From positions 74,654,618-74,718,617 of the forward strand of contig CM049317.1 in NCBI GenBank assembly GCA_026874595.1: 64,000 nt of DNA. Direction: 5' to 3'. The DNA is from Sipunculus nudus. Lineage: Eukaryota > Annelida > Sipuncula > Golfingiida > Sipunculidae. The stretch's first letter is position 1. Every line of letters begins with the position of its first letter. A model generated the notes under the pieces. It saw only the letters and a list, made by a program, of their open reading frames with translations, was not told where the DNA came from and searched no databases. The translations under genes and the position numbers were made by a program. Below are positions 38,268 to 46,065 of this stretch, one piece after another.

Positions 38268-41200
38268 CTGTCTGCACTCTTCTGGCCATGATGGAGAATT
38301 AAATTTCTAGGTGCCCTTTTGTTTTTGGTTAATGAAGGTAAACGGTTAAGGTCAAGGTCATCAAAAAACCTCAAAATTTTATTTTCCTCATAACTTGGTT
38401 AAAAAAAAAATTCTCGTATCAACCTCATTCTTACCTCATTTTGTTCGTCTTTCCATTGCCCATATCCTGGTATGATGATCCTTTGTTGGCCTTGTGTCAC
38501 CTTGTCAGTATGTCTGTCTGTTTCAGGGTTGTTGTCAATTTTGTCAACGGCCTTGTTGTTCTTTCAGGCATTTACGACACTACAGGCCATAGTTTTGCAG
38601 CAATAACCTTGAAACTTTTAGAGATGATGGACAAGCAAAATTCTAGGCAGTCTTTTGTTTTTTATTAAAATAGGTCAAAGGTCAAGGTCAAGACCCTCAA
38701 AAAACCTCGAAACCGTATTTTCCTCAAAACTTTGTCACAAATTGTCGTATCAACCTCATTCTTACCTCATTTTGTTCGTCTTTCCATTCCCCATATCAAA
38801 GGGTGCTCAACCTTTGCTGGCCATGTGTCACCTTGTCAGTATGTCTGTCTGTTCCTCTGTTGTTGTCAATTTTGTCAACGGCCTTGTTGTTCTGTCTCAC
38901 ATTTACGACACTACAAGCCACAGTTTTGCCGCAATCACCTTGAAACTTACAGAGATGACGAAAAAATAAAATGCAAGGTGCTCTATCGTTTTTCGTCAAT
39001 ATAGGTCAAGGACAAGGTCATCGAAAAACCTCGAAATTTTCTTTTCTTCATCACTTGGTCAAATATGGTCGTATCAACCTCATTTGTTTGTTTGTCATCA
39101 CTCTCCTGGCCACAATTTTGCCACAATCACCTTGAAAATTTCAGGGATGATAAACAACCAAAATTCTAGGTGCCTTTTTGTTTTTGGTCAAAATAAGTGA
39201 AAGGTCAAGGTCAAGGTCATCAAAACTTCTCAAAACGGTTTTTTCTTCATATCTTTGTGACTATTAGTTGTATCTACTTCAACAATAGCTCATTTTAATT
39301 GTCATTCCAAGGCCTGTCATCTGGTGTGTAGCTGACTCAAATTTGCCGTAACCATGGTTATAAATTTTTGGGGAAAAGTCATGATATTCGAAATTAAGGG
39401 GTCTTATTTTTCTAACTTTGTCAGTGTTAAAGCTAGAGAGACCTAGTTTTTTGCATCAGGTAGCATTCAACTATATCTCGTGAATAGAGATATTTCGAGA
39501 TTTCATTCATCTTGCGCCAAAGGCCACATTATTGCAGGAATCATTTTGAAACTGACATATCATAAGTCCTACACTAGTATCTCGAAATGGTTTTTTCATT
39601 TTTTGAATATTGCTGCTAGGAGGCGCTGCATACGACCCTCACACACATATCATTACATTGGCCATATCTCTAAAACCCAAAGCTCAATTACATAAACTAT
39701 AGCTTATTTTTTCCCTCTGAGTCTTCTCCATAAACTGATAATGTCATCTGGTCTCAATCTTGTGTCACTTTGTCAGTGTGTCCGTCTGTTTGTCAGTTGT
39801 CCTCAAATTTGGCTGCTTGCTGATTCTTGCGTCTCGCATATAGCATTCTACAGGCCACAGTTTTTGAAGAAGCATTTGAAAACTGATGCATGTTATATTT
39901 TCTCACAATTTTTTTTTCATTTTCCGGATATGGCTGCTAGGTGGCGCTGCACCTGACCCTCACACACATATCATTATATTGACCTTATCTCTAAAACCCA
40001 AAGCCTCAATTACAGAAACTATGGCTTATTTTCTTTCCCTGAGTCTTCTCCATGACCTAGTAATGTCATCTGGTCTCATTCTTGTATGACTTTGTCAGTG
40101 TGTCTGTCTGTTTGTCAGTTGTCCTCAAATCCGCCTACTTGCTGGTTCTTGCGTCTCATATATAGCATTCTACAGGCCACAGTTTTTTTTCAGGAATCCT
40201 TTTAAAACTGGTACATCTTATGTGTTTCACTAATATCTCAAAACAGATTTTTCATTTAGCCACTAGGGGGCGCTGCACCTTCACCTCCCCAACATATCAT
40301 GTTTTGGCCATATCTCCAAAATTATAAACCTTATCTACATAAACCATCGCTAATTTTGCTCTTCTTTACCTTCGGCACTTTTGTCTGGTAATCTGTTATC
40401 ACAGATGTGGCAGTATGTTTGTCTGTTCGTCTTTTGTGGTCAGCTTTGTCTGCTTCCTCGTTGTTTTGTCTGATATGTCATTTTACAGGCCACAACTTCT
40501 CAGCAAACGCTGAGGGTCATTCAAATAATAGAAAACCCACAATATGTTCTGTCTGTCCATCTGTCTGTCATTTCAACTTCCGGCAAGCGTTCGACCTCTG
40601 GTCGTCTAGTTTCTTTATTAATTAGAAAAAAATATATCTATAATCAGTTGAAACACACATTAAGTAGACTTACACATTAAGAGTTAATGTATGGATTACA
40701 GACAGACTGTATCTATTTGGCTAGGAGTGTAATAGAATATAACTTTTTCAAAAGAGTAATTTTTCATCACACAAATGGAGAAAATAGAATGAATGTATGT
40801 GGAAATATTAATGTTTTATTCCAGCTGAAAAACATTATATGGAAAAAAACCTGTGCAAAAGTATGGCCCTGAAAAAGGTCTGCATGATATAAAGGACAGC
40901 TGAGGACTGGTTATGGCTTTGCCCTGTCTCTTCCTGATCCCTTCTCAAGTAAGGTCAAATGAATTGATTGATTAACACCTCATGATAAAAATTTATTTTC
41001 CTTTCAGAAAAGAGAGTATTCATCCATTTTGCAACCGAGTAAAGATGGGTCCGCTGAGAACAGAATGCACTGATCATCGAGATGCTGTGGCCCTCTGTAA
41101 CTTAGTCCAGTTTAACAAGAGGTTACCACGGCAATACCAGGTGAGAGAGAAATATGTAGCAAATACAGTAATTCTGGGTAACATAGAGAGTGTCAAAATA

Positions 41201-44200
41201 AGGTTCCAATGGCCACCAAAGTCTCTCCACAGATAGATTCGCACCTTGAGACTGGCCTCAGAGTATTTTTTGATCATATTTCCTTGTCCTTATCAACACT
41301 GAAACTTGTAAAATTGTAAAACCAATCATGGGGGCTGCTATTTTGCATACAGACTAAAACATGGATGTTGCAAGTAGCATTTAGGGAATGTGCGATGTAG
41401 GGAATCTGAAATTCAGTTGGTTTCTCTAAAAGATATCATTGATCAACCTTCATTGTCATAAAATATCTAATGCAACCTACAGTTCATTTTCAAAAACTAT
41501 TTTATAAATGTAACTCATTTTTTTAAACAAATTCGAATATGAAATAAACATTGTTTAAAATATATGTCTATGTTTGTTTAATTATGGTATTTGTTTTAAC
41601 ATGTGACAGCTACAGGAGACAATTGTCACATGGTATTGCTGTAATTTCCAGTATGAAATTATTGTATTGTAGTTTCAAGGTTGATGTCAATGTGTGGATT
41701 CAAGAAATTATTAGTATATTGTATTTAGAAATGACCATTTTGAATTTAGTTTGATTTCATAAAATCAAACTTTTGGAGGTCACTAAGCTAATCTAGGGAC
41801 CTCAGGTGGAAACCTAGGTCTTGTCATTGTCCATAAGTTTGATGTTGCACATTTTATGTTTTATAAGAAGCTGTGATTCCCCTTCAGTATTTTGATTCCC
41901 TGATGGGTGTGGATCAGGAAAAAACTTCTCAATACGGTGGGAATGTTGCGCTGGCTGATTACTGTCCATATATCCAGGTAAGGACCATTCAGTGTCCATA
42001 ATATAGTCCATAATGAAGTCTGTATGTTGTCCATATTAAATATGAGCCACACATTTTAAAAGGATTTAGAATTTTTGCTTCAGTCTGCCATTTACAATAT
42101 TATAACTGCTCATCTGAAAAACTGACAGTTTGCAAAATTATTCAGGATGATTGGTAATTATAGGTGTTAATGATTTACCTTATGCAAATCATTGATAATG
42201 ATAAAAACTTGTGCCATGCATTTCATTATGGTTTAATATCCAAACAAATATAGATATTTGACAAACTAGACCCATGTCTGTCGTGGAACCTAAATTAGTA
42301 TATTAACTGATAATCATGTATCTGTTTCACAGGAATTTAGTTGGAAGAAGGATGAGGTGGTAACGAGAGGTTCAGGTTGTGGAATTCATCAGAATAACGC
42401 AGGTAAGTTACACCTGTAAAGGTCACCTGTAACCTTTAAATAAGCAGGTGATGATGGGTATGTCTACAGGCTGGTAATTTGGTGAAAGAATGATTCTTGA
42501 CCTAGGTTTGGCTATTGATTATTGATAAAATACTAGAAGATGAAGACCCTTTGGGTCAAGAGTTCAGAGAAATGTGTGATCAGGAAAGGAATAACTGCTC
42601 AAGTGTCCACCAGGTGGAGCTGATGTATGGTCAGACAGAGAGAGACACCTGGTGGAGACAGTGCAAGAATGGAAAAACAATTTCTGTTACGTAACTACTT
42701 AAACACTGGTTATACACTGCCTTTAATAACTCATTCTACTCCAATTATAATGTTAAGTGATAAAGTTGTTAATAGATCTATACATTCTCGGTAGCTATCA
42801 GGAGTACTGCTTGAAGATTTTGATATCCAGGGGTGTGTTGCAATAAGGTGACTTAAGTCATGTAGGTGACTTAAGCCCAGGGGCATCTGTGTGTCACCAT
42901 GGTTACCATTATGACGTCACAATTGTAACCATGGTATTTAGGCCCCCAACTGGGCTTAAGTCCAGTAAAATGTTATTGCAACAGGCCCCAGTTGTTTTGT
43001 TTCTTTTATCCACAGACCCGAGACAGAACTACGCTCTGGAAGCTTATGGGAATTCGTCGAAGTGTTTTGACCAGGCGTACCCCTGGGAGATTCGTCACTG
43101 TGACATCACACATCAGGTTAAAGACTGGGGGAGCGGCTGTTATAAGGTAGAACGTGCTACAGAACCAGTCAAAAAATATTTACACAGCTAATTCATATCA
43201 GGCCTGACAAATCACAGTTTTTTTATGATTTCCTGAAAAAGACACTTATTACACTTTTTCATTCTTTTTCACAGCAGCACTCTTTTTTTCCCTCTTTTTT
43301 GTGAAAGAATTGCGATATATGCTGTTTCTCTCCTGCTTTGACCCAGTTAAAACAAGAATGGTACATTTAACAGTTTTTTGTGTGCAAATGTCCAGCATGT
43401 GTCACAACATGTGGAAAATGCCCTAATCTTCATGCAGGGGGAAATTGGGCCATGTAAGTTTCTGACATTGGGAACAATATGCGTTTGTATATATATACAA
43501 AATTGTGGTATGCAAAGCCCATCTTTATTCAGTTTGTTATAAAAAAAATGGGCAAAATGATGCTAATTTTTCTCTTTTTCACTCATTATTTCAAAGACAT
43601 TTACTCTTTTTTTCCGGAACACTTACTCTTTTTTTTCGGTCATTTGCCTTTGGCAGGCCTGTATATACACATACAGCTACTTAAAATATTATAGTATCTG
43701 CCAGAATTCGTACTGAAAATGTTTGCGTACTCCTGTCCACAAGTGAAAATACACTTGCATTCTGTGCAATCAGTTGAACAAAACATGCACATAGCTCACA
43801 CGCCACCTGGTAGTTGTACCACTTTGACAAATCAAGATTTTTCAAGCTTCCGTCTTGTGTTTCTTCTGTGCTTCTTCCTTCATGTTTCTTCTTCTTGTTT
43901 TGGTAGTTGTCTTCCTTGTGCGAGGTCAGACCTCATGTCATGTCGTCTTGTTATGGTAAATGGACACATGTGGACTGTTTAATCACATATACACACACAC
44001 TGAGCCGTAACAATGTATAAAACAGGTAAATTGGAGATAGTAAGTGGCTGTGTTGGATACTTATGTGAGAAAACTTTTGTATCCAGCTGAAATGGAAAAT
44101 ATCATGAGATAATAAATGTGTCATGTTCAAATGATTATATACCTTAAAATGTTGATATGAACCATTAATTATTGAATTAAAGATAATGGTTAATTGTTTT

Positions 44201-45162
44201 TCCTGCTGTTAAGTGCATGTACAATATAAGTACCCTTTGATAATCTAAAGAACTTACATGTCAAACATGTTGTGTAATTTAACCTCTCTTTATTGCTTCA
44301 GTACAACTGTACCCCTGATGGTTTAGCTATTGAGGTCAAAGGTCAAGAGTACCAGTGTTTCCGAGAGGGTCAAGTGTTGGATATAGCCATCACATCTGAC
44401 GACTGGCTTCACAAAGGGGCCATTATATGTCCAAGCTGTAGTTCTGTTTGTCATGTAAGTTACAATGTGACTTGCTTTACAAGGGTGCCATTATATGTCA
44501 ACCCTGTAGTTCTGTTTTTCATGTAATTTACTGGATGACTAGTGTTTTTTGACACATGTTACCCTTATCACCTCTAAATGACGCAATAAAGATATCAAAA
44601 TACGTATCACAATATGCTACCACATATTACAGTTTATGGCAATACAAAAATTGTGGATGATACCCAGCCCTAATATTAAAGTTTGCAACAGACTTGATTG
44701 TGTGAGGATATACACAGATATAACCCTGTTAGAAAGTTCTTCTCACACATTGTGTGTTTTTCTGATTGAACACCAGATAGAGCTGAGATGCATTAGAGGT
44801 ATTACCATAAATAGCAATGATGACCTATTTTAAGGTACACCAATGGTTCTCTAAATACTTTGTAAATGAACTTTGTTTTTTTGTTAGATAAAGGAAAATT
44901 TAATTTAATTCTTTAAAATTTATCCATTGTGTATCCATAAAAGAGGGAAGTATTATTCATTACTTATTATTTATATTTTTATTTTTTTCAGAATGCCAGA
45001 TATCCATGTCCCCCTGAAAGTGACCCTCCTCAGGTCAGGAGGTCAGTATCAGCTTACGGCGCCCCCTGTTGTGCATCAGTGGAATCAGCCTGCTTCATCT
45101 CTGTCATGTTCATTGCCATTATCAGCAGTCATATAAACACTAGGTGTGGACCATTTGTCTGA
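15902..45162 (+). CDS. LMLN: leishmanolysin-like zinc metalloprotease (invadolysin type, M8), 15 exons, 5'-partial
   Basis: Predicted secreted or membrane-linked zinc endopeptidase of family M8 (leishmanolysin/invadolysin); animal members are linked to cell migration and lipid droplets. Exons read here: 15902-15984, 21498-21615, 25001-25173, 25979-26084, 27074-27171, 27889-28006, 32107-32214, 33999-34075, 35243-35353, 41008-41140, 41888-41977, 42333-42402, 43016-43146, 44302-44454, 44992-45162. All have AG/GT borders and matching phases, giving 579 residues plus TGA. The zinc site is complete: HEILH at residues 154-158 followed by AL|GFSAGL across an intron, third His 261 in THWEKR, Met-turn M272 in NEVMTG; the 11-residue H-to-M spacing equals that of leishmanolysin. 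Cys-rich blocks precede and follow the catalytic core. Family proteins are roughly 650-700 residues, so about 100 N-terminal residues (signal peptide, start of pro-region) are missing. I found no convincing exon for them in 1-15901. Gene symbol is by family resemblance. Confidence 0.93.
15985..16842. other. start of intron after first visible exon
   Basis: A local duplication of taattacttcctggctgtaa (16249 and 16300) is visible; otherwise no structure. Confidence 0.45.
17596..17672 (+). pseudogene. tRNA-like sequence (tRNA-Ser/Leu-type, probably SINE head)
   Basis: Contains a box-A-like GTGGCCGTTTGGTTAAAGGCG and a box-B-like GGTTCAAATCTAAC about 45 bases later, spacing suited to a class I tRNA-like RNA. 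It is followed by T-rich sequence. I could not form a good acceptor stem, so I call it a degenerate tRNA or tRNA-derived SINE start. Confidence 0.4.
18372..18411. repeat. (TA)n microsatellite
   Basis: About twenty perfect TA dinucleotides. Confidence 0.95.
18648..21085 (+). repeat. interspersed repeat family B, long copy
   Basis: Begins tttttagctcagctgactt, has a gtccgtc-rich head, a agcagggcacaaatcgtaact block, then degenerate tandem units of about 120 bp with ggtcaaaggtcaaggtcac, and ends catgacccatgggtcactt. Copy 2 at 21714 shares both ends and several inner blocks. No coding sequence supported. Confidence 0.75.
21498..21615 (+). CDS. LMLN: LMLN-like exon 2 (Cys-rich pro-region)
   Basis: Acceptor acttcag, donor gtgagt; 1 + 117 bases. 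Encodes QCKTDSVRY, then a [12 protein letters not shown] cysteine cluster and VPGEHLD, the conserved block just before the catalytic domain. In leishmanolysin-type enzymes a pro-region cysteine can act as a zinc switch; which one here is not determined. The exon lies between two copies of one interspersed repeat. Confidence 0.93.
21714..23002 (+). repeat. interspersed repeat family B, short copy
   Basis: Same head (ttttagctcagctgactg) and tail (catgacccatgggtcactt) as the 18648 copy, same orientation. Inside, a unit of about 330 bp carrying gggcacaaa.t..aac and ccatgaaaa.tctcctnggaaacct blocks repeats about three to four times. Confidence 0.8.
23163..24850. repeat. 26-bp minisatellite, about 60 copies
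   Basis: Unit like cagttcaacctttgaactct + tccaaa, with variants ending in gtactcctccaaa. A higher-order block of 104-131 bp containing catttgttgtcttgcaaaca recurs at about 24234, 24338, 24469 and 24600. Open frames across it are repeat artefacts because 26 is not a multiple of 3. Confidence 0.95.
25001..25173 (+). CDS. LMLN: LMLN-like exon 3 (start of catalytic domain)
   Basis: Acceptor atgctttcag, donor gtacag; 57 codons plus 2 bases. Encodes [10 protein letters not shown], the [15 protein letters not shown] strand typical of M8 catalytic domains, then the STKRCG and AYAAYCQ cysteine motifs. It starts right after a long 26-bp minisatellite in the preceding intron. Confidence 0.95.
25174..25978. 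other. intron 3, no feature recognised
   Basis: Unique-looking AT-rich intron without visible repeats. Confidence 0.5.
25979..26084 (+). CDS. LMLN: LMLN-like exon 4 (zinc-binding HEILH helix)
   Basis: Acceptor ttttgtag, donor gtaagt; 1 + 105 bases. Encodes [11 protein letters not shown] and ends in KHEILHAL. The two zinc-binding histidines (codons at 26064 and 26076) and the catalytic glutamate (26067) are intact. The intron interrupts the extended HExxHxxGF motif between Leu and Gly. Confidence 0.97.
26404..26905. repeat. short ccttgtgtggc/gccacacaagg repeat cluster
   Basis: ccttgtgtggctttttctga at 26411 faces an array of about seven aaagccacacaagg units at 26760-26905 (period about 18-20 bp) and single copies such as 26520. 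The two orientations could pair into a large hairpin in the transcript of intron 4. Confidence 0.75.
27074..27171 (+). CDS. LMLN: LMLN-like exon 5
   Basis: Acceptor attttag, donor gtaaga; 32 codons plus 2 bases. Begins [10 protein letters not shown], completing the zinc helix of the previous exon, then a polar loop ending PPFNDT. Follows a cluster of short inverted and direct repeats in the intron. Confidence 0.95.
27503..27551. repeat. (TA)n microsatellite
   Basis: About 24 TA dinucleotides in intron 5. Confidence 0.95.
27889..28006 (+). CDS. LMLN: LMLN-like exon 6, 3' end overlaps a 42-bp minisatellite
   Basis: Acceptor ttattccag, donor AAAG|gtaggg; 1 + 117 bases. Encodes [19 protein letters not shown] through to IVTPTVK, matching the conserved 'W...V...I.RP.W' and 'I.TPTV' segments of LMLN proteins. 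The last 28 bases (27979-28006) are the first part of minisatellite unit 1. I chose this donor because reading on gives a TGA at 28019, four codons past the junction, and because the next exon continues in phase 0 with the expected sequence. Confidence 0.92.
27979..29470. repeat. 42-bp minisatellite carrying an exon end and its splice donor, 35 full copies
   Basis: Unit: acagatgatagtcacaccca + cagtaaag|gtaggggacagttg. Unit starts lie exactly every 42 bp from 27979 to 29407 (35 units), then a partial unit decays at 29448-29470. Bases 1-28 of unit 1 are the 3' end of exon 6; bases 29-42 are the start of the intron. GT is kept at the donor place in all but four units: 8 (gcaggg) and 19, 34, 35 (gaagg). 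Variants g/c in agt[g/c]acaccc and t/a in cagt[t/a]g are arranged in blocks. Long open frames on both strands exist only because 42 is a multiple of 3. Confidence 0.98.
29622..31340 (-). mobile_element. 5'-truncated non-LTR retrotransposon (LINE), antisense in intron 6
   Basis: Read on the minus strand, the 3' end is near 29622: an A-rich untranslated region with a tttgggcctgtggcctcttt motif and AATAAA before the junction, downstream of the ORF stop at 30139. The coding part starts after the polymerase active site, so the copy is dead on arrival. The 5' border is only approximate. Confidence 0.8.
30139..31338 (-). pseudogene. LINE reverse-transcriptase polyprotein, C-terminal fragment
   Basis: One open frame of up to 399 codons. 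The first 40 or so residues may be flanking read-through. From about residue 55 it reads TDKTKLI then [19 protein letters not shown], the thumb region after the RT palm, then [13 protein letters not shown], the typical post-RT block. Near the end [10 protein letters not shown]...[13 protein letters not shown] forms the C-terminal Cys/His (CCHC-like) motif of many LINEs. The YxDD active site and the endonuclease are absent. The frame is intact over about 1.1 kb, suggesting a fairly young insertion. Confidence 0.85.
31530..32106. other. rest of intron 6, no feature recognised
   Basis: AT-rich; nothing structured seen before the acceptor of exon 7. Confidence 0.45.
32107..32214 (+). CDS. LMLN: LMLN-like exon 7 (third zinc His)
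   Basis: Acceptor ctaacag, donor gtaatt; exactly 36 codons. Encodes [16 protein letters not shown] followed by [13 protein letters not shown]. The His codon at 32191 is the third zinc ligand by analogy with the family. Preceded by a 4.1-kb intron with the minisatellite and an antisense LINE. Confidence 0.96.
32780..33170. repeat. interspersed repeat family A, copy 2
   Basis: Closely similar to 7382-7769 along its whole length, including gtgttaaaaaca, the gtgtgcatggtggagc block, gaggtactgaggctgtgtgc and the cataatattgctcctgatta end. Confidence 0.8.
33203..33820 (+). repeat. interspersed repeat family C (gtatccgcc), simple copy
   Basis: Starts tagtatccgccaaaacgaag and ends gcggatacacgtagtcgctt + gtcgactaccc. 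Shares blocks with 58067-60893: aactcctctgagactactgg, gcccttggatagctttataa, ttgtggcgccacctgcaacc, gacaggtggcg. No coding sequence. Confidence 0.85.
33999..34075 (+). CDS. LMLN: LMLN-like exon 8 (Met-turn)
   Basis: Acceptor attttcag, donor gtaaga; 25 codons plus 2 bases. Begins NEVMTGTY, the Met-turn under the zinc site, and ends with the [10 protein letters not shown] segment conserved in M8 peptidases. Confidence 0.96.
34335..34700. repeat. imperfect tandem duplication of about 215 bp, second copy split by an insertion
   Basis: Blocks ttgaaataagtg..ca..tggca, gacaattg.agttagct and ctgctgatgaata occur in both copies (about 34335-34545 and 34546-34700). The expected continuation of copy 2, acagtatgttaagacatt, appears only after the insertion, at 35191. 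Confidence 0.7.
34701..35189. mobile_element. 0.49-kb insertion with TACAG target duplication
   Basis: TACAG at 34696-34700 and again at 35190-35194; removing the insert restores the second copy of the flanking tandem duplication. The insert begins atattattgctcatttatag and contains a gtctggctgttccagatcac block that looks like the 3' module of invertebrate SINE/LINE elements. No open frame supported. Confidence 0.65.
35243..35353 (+). CDS. LMLN: LMLN-like exon 9
   Basis: Acceptor tgttttcag, donor gtgagt; 1 + 108 + 2 bases. Encodes [16 protein letters not shown], then GCDFV and SCLSWMEK. This is the region after the Met-turn that closes the active site in the family. Confidence 0.95.
37370..38145. 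repeat. tandem array, unit about 148 bp, five to six copies
   Basis: The marker gaaatgcttataactcggcg recurs near 37386, 37533, 37684, 37831, 37979 and, decayed, 38130. Each unit also has acagctagacaggtctagtt, a gacttgacatgacaaa-like block and a tctcgtcaaacgagaaaa imperfect palindrome. Confidence 0.9.
38176..38275. repeat. (TCTG)n microsatellite
   Basis: About 24 nearly perfect tctg tetranucleotides, one interrupted by ccg. Confidence 0.95.
41008..41140 (+). CDS. LMLN: LMLN-like exon 10
   Basis: Acceptor cctttcag, donor gtgaga; 1 + 132 bases. Encodes HPFCNRV and [14 protein letters not shown], a conserved cysteine-containing helix of the C-terminal domain. Follows a 5.65-kb intron that is mostly composite repeat. 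Confidence 0.94.
41888..41977 (+). CDS. LMLN: LMLN-like exon 11
   Basis: Acceptor cccttcag, donor gtaagg; exactly 30 codons. Encodes YFDSLMGV and [15 protein letters not shown]; the 'G..ALADYCP' strand is characteristic of M8 C-terminal domains. Confidence 0.95.
42333..42402 (+). CDS. LMLN: LMLN-like exon 12
   Basis: Acceptor tttcacag, donor gtaagt; 23 codons plus 1 base. Encodes EFSWKK and a GSGCG motif followed by an Asn-rich turn. A short exon typical of the family's variable loop. Confidence 0.9.
42830..42989. mobile_element. MITE-like hairpin, 160 bp, just before exon 13
   Basis: Terminal inverted repeats ggggtgtgttgcaataa / ttattgcaacaggcccc match at 15 of 17 places; sub-terminal gtgacttaag and gcttaagtcc also pair. 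The middle holds tcaccatggttaccattatg and its near-complement taaccatggta. No coding capacity. Confidence 0.8.
43016..43146 (+). CDS. LMLN: LMLN-like exon 13
   Basis: Acceptor tatccacag, donor gtagaa; 2 + 129 bases. Encodes [16 protein letters not shown] and then WGSGCYK, the conserved 'E.YG..S.CF' motif. A MITE-like hairpin element ends 26 bp upstream, close to the polypyrimidine tract. Confidence 0.94.
43790..44105. repeat. interspersed repeat family A, diverged copy 3
   Basis: Shares gacctcatgtcatgtcgtc.., ttatggtaaatggacacatg, tgtgga.tgttt and the later tgagaaaacttttgtatcca segment in the same order as the copies at 7382 and 32780, with more changes. Confidence 0.5.
44302..44454 (+). CDS. 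LMLN: LMLN-like exon 14
   Basis: Acceptor attgcttcag, donor gtaagt; exactly 51 codons. Encodes [12 protein letters not shown] and the [13 protein letters not shown] cysteine cluster, the last Cys-rich module of the peptidase. A degenerate echo of the exon end (44467-44526) follows in the intron, so this end may have been duplicated locally. Confidence 0.95.
44992..45162 (+). CDS. LMLN: LMLN-like exon 15, C-terminus and stop
   Basis: Acceptor tttttttcag, then 56 codons and TGA at 45160. Begins [10 protein letters not shown], continuing the Cys block, then a short basic/polar linker and a hydrophobic stretch [10 protein letters not shown] near residues 558-567. A hydrophobic tail fits membrane attachment or GPI processing, as in some family members, but the segment is short and followed by a polar tail. 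An alternative donor-like gtgtgg at 45143 could make a different C-terminus. Confidence 0.85.
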   Translation, partial: NARYPCPPESDPPQVRRSVSAYGAPCCASVESACFISVMFIAIISSHINTRCGPFV

Positions 45163-45344
45163 CATATATTTAATACATGCTAGTTGATTAGTATATTTAA
45201 ATCATTTTAACCAATGTAAGTGTTCACAGCGGTAAAACTGCAGTTGTTTCACAGATGCTGTATTACTTGGCAGTATTTATGTTCATAGCACAACAATTTT
45301 ATTTTTGTTATGACTCATCTATGTTTTGAGCATAAAGCCATCCC

Positions 45345-45520
45345 ACAATGCATCTGTGGTCTCTTCAGGGACCCCAGTTCCATAATCCAGCTGTTTCCCA
45401 CAATGCATCACTGATCAGTGATGAACTGATCACAATGCAATCACGGTTTCCATAATGCATCACAGTCCATTAATGCATCTGTGTTCCCATAATGCATCTT
45501 AATCCCATGATGCATTTGTT
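45345..45520. repeat. cluster of acaatgcatc / ataatgcatc motifs
   Basis: At least seven copies (near 45347, 45403, 45436, 45456, 45474, 45491, 45511), often preceded by ttccca, spaced irregularly at about 17-56 bp. A decayed tandem repeat or a motif cluster. Confidence 0.6.
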
Positions 45521-46065
45521 TTCTGTCCTGTTAGTGCTTCCTGTTAATGTGTGACTTTCCATCATGAAATTATGAAATTTCTAAAATCAAAGTTTTTTTT
45601 TTTTAATATTACACCCCTCTTCCCACACACACACATATACACACATAATCGGTTTTAAATTACCTCCATTGGTGGTGTGAAAAGCTGCAGAAATTTTAGA
45701 TCTGGAACCTTTTATTCTGAACAAGGTGAAAGAAAGTAAAATTATCAATTCAGTATTTTGAGTACCTGCATTGTTAAAGTAAATCTAGTCATATAAGGAT
45801 TTAGGTACAAAAGTCTCCTCCAGGGGTCACTAGCTGTTGCTATTTTGGACCTGAAGGCTTCTTTAAACATGATACTATAAGTTTCGCCTTACTTTCTTTC
45901 ATATGACATTGGCTATACAGGATACATTATAATGGATGAATTGTTTACATATTATTACCTACATTTGCCTTAGTATTGTTTAACCCTTGTCCCCAGGGTA
46001 GTATGCAACACTGCAAAATTTCAAAACCACACACTGAAAGTCATGGAATTGCCTTTGAAAGCACT

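Larger units (their letters stand above)
36118..40610. repeat. composite repeat bounded by tgccggaa / ttccggcaagc, 4.5 kb
   Basis: Starts attgcttgccggaatc...ttcggcaagcatattgctcag and ends acttccggcaagcgttcgac. Contents in order: tgtttgtctg-rich head, units with ccacaa.cttgaaacttaca + gggatgat, ggcgctgcacc/gggggcg blocks, a 148-bp tandem array, a (TCTG)n run, a second head (ttgctcagttgggtatgtct at 38160), and three units of about 320-330 bp with gctaggnggcgctgca near 39610, 39935 and 40262. Fills most of intron 9. Confidence 0.8.

Noticed and set aside
42889..43015. Open frame extending exon 13 upstream
   Set aside because: The upstream part is the MITE-like element and polypyrimidine tract; the acceptor at 43014-43015 and phase from exon 12 fix the exon start.
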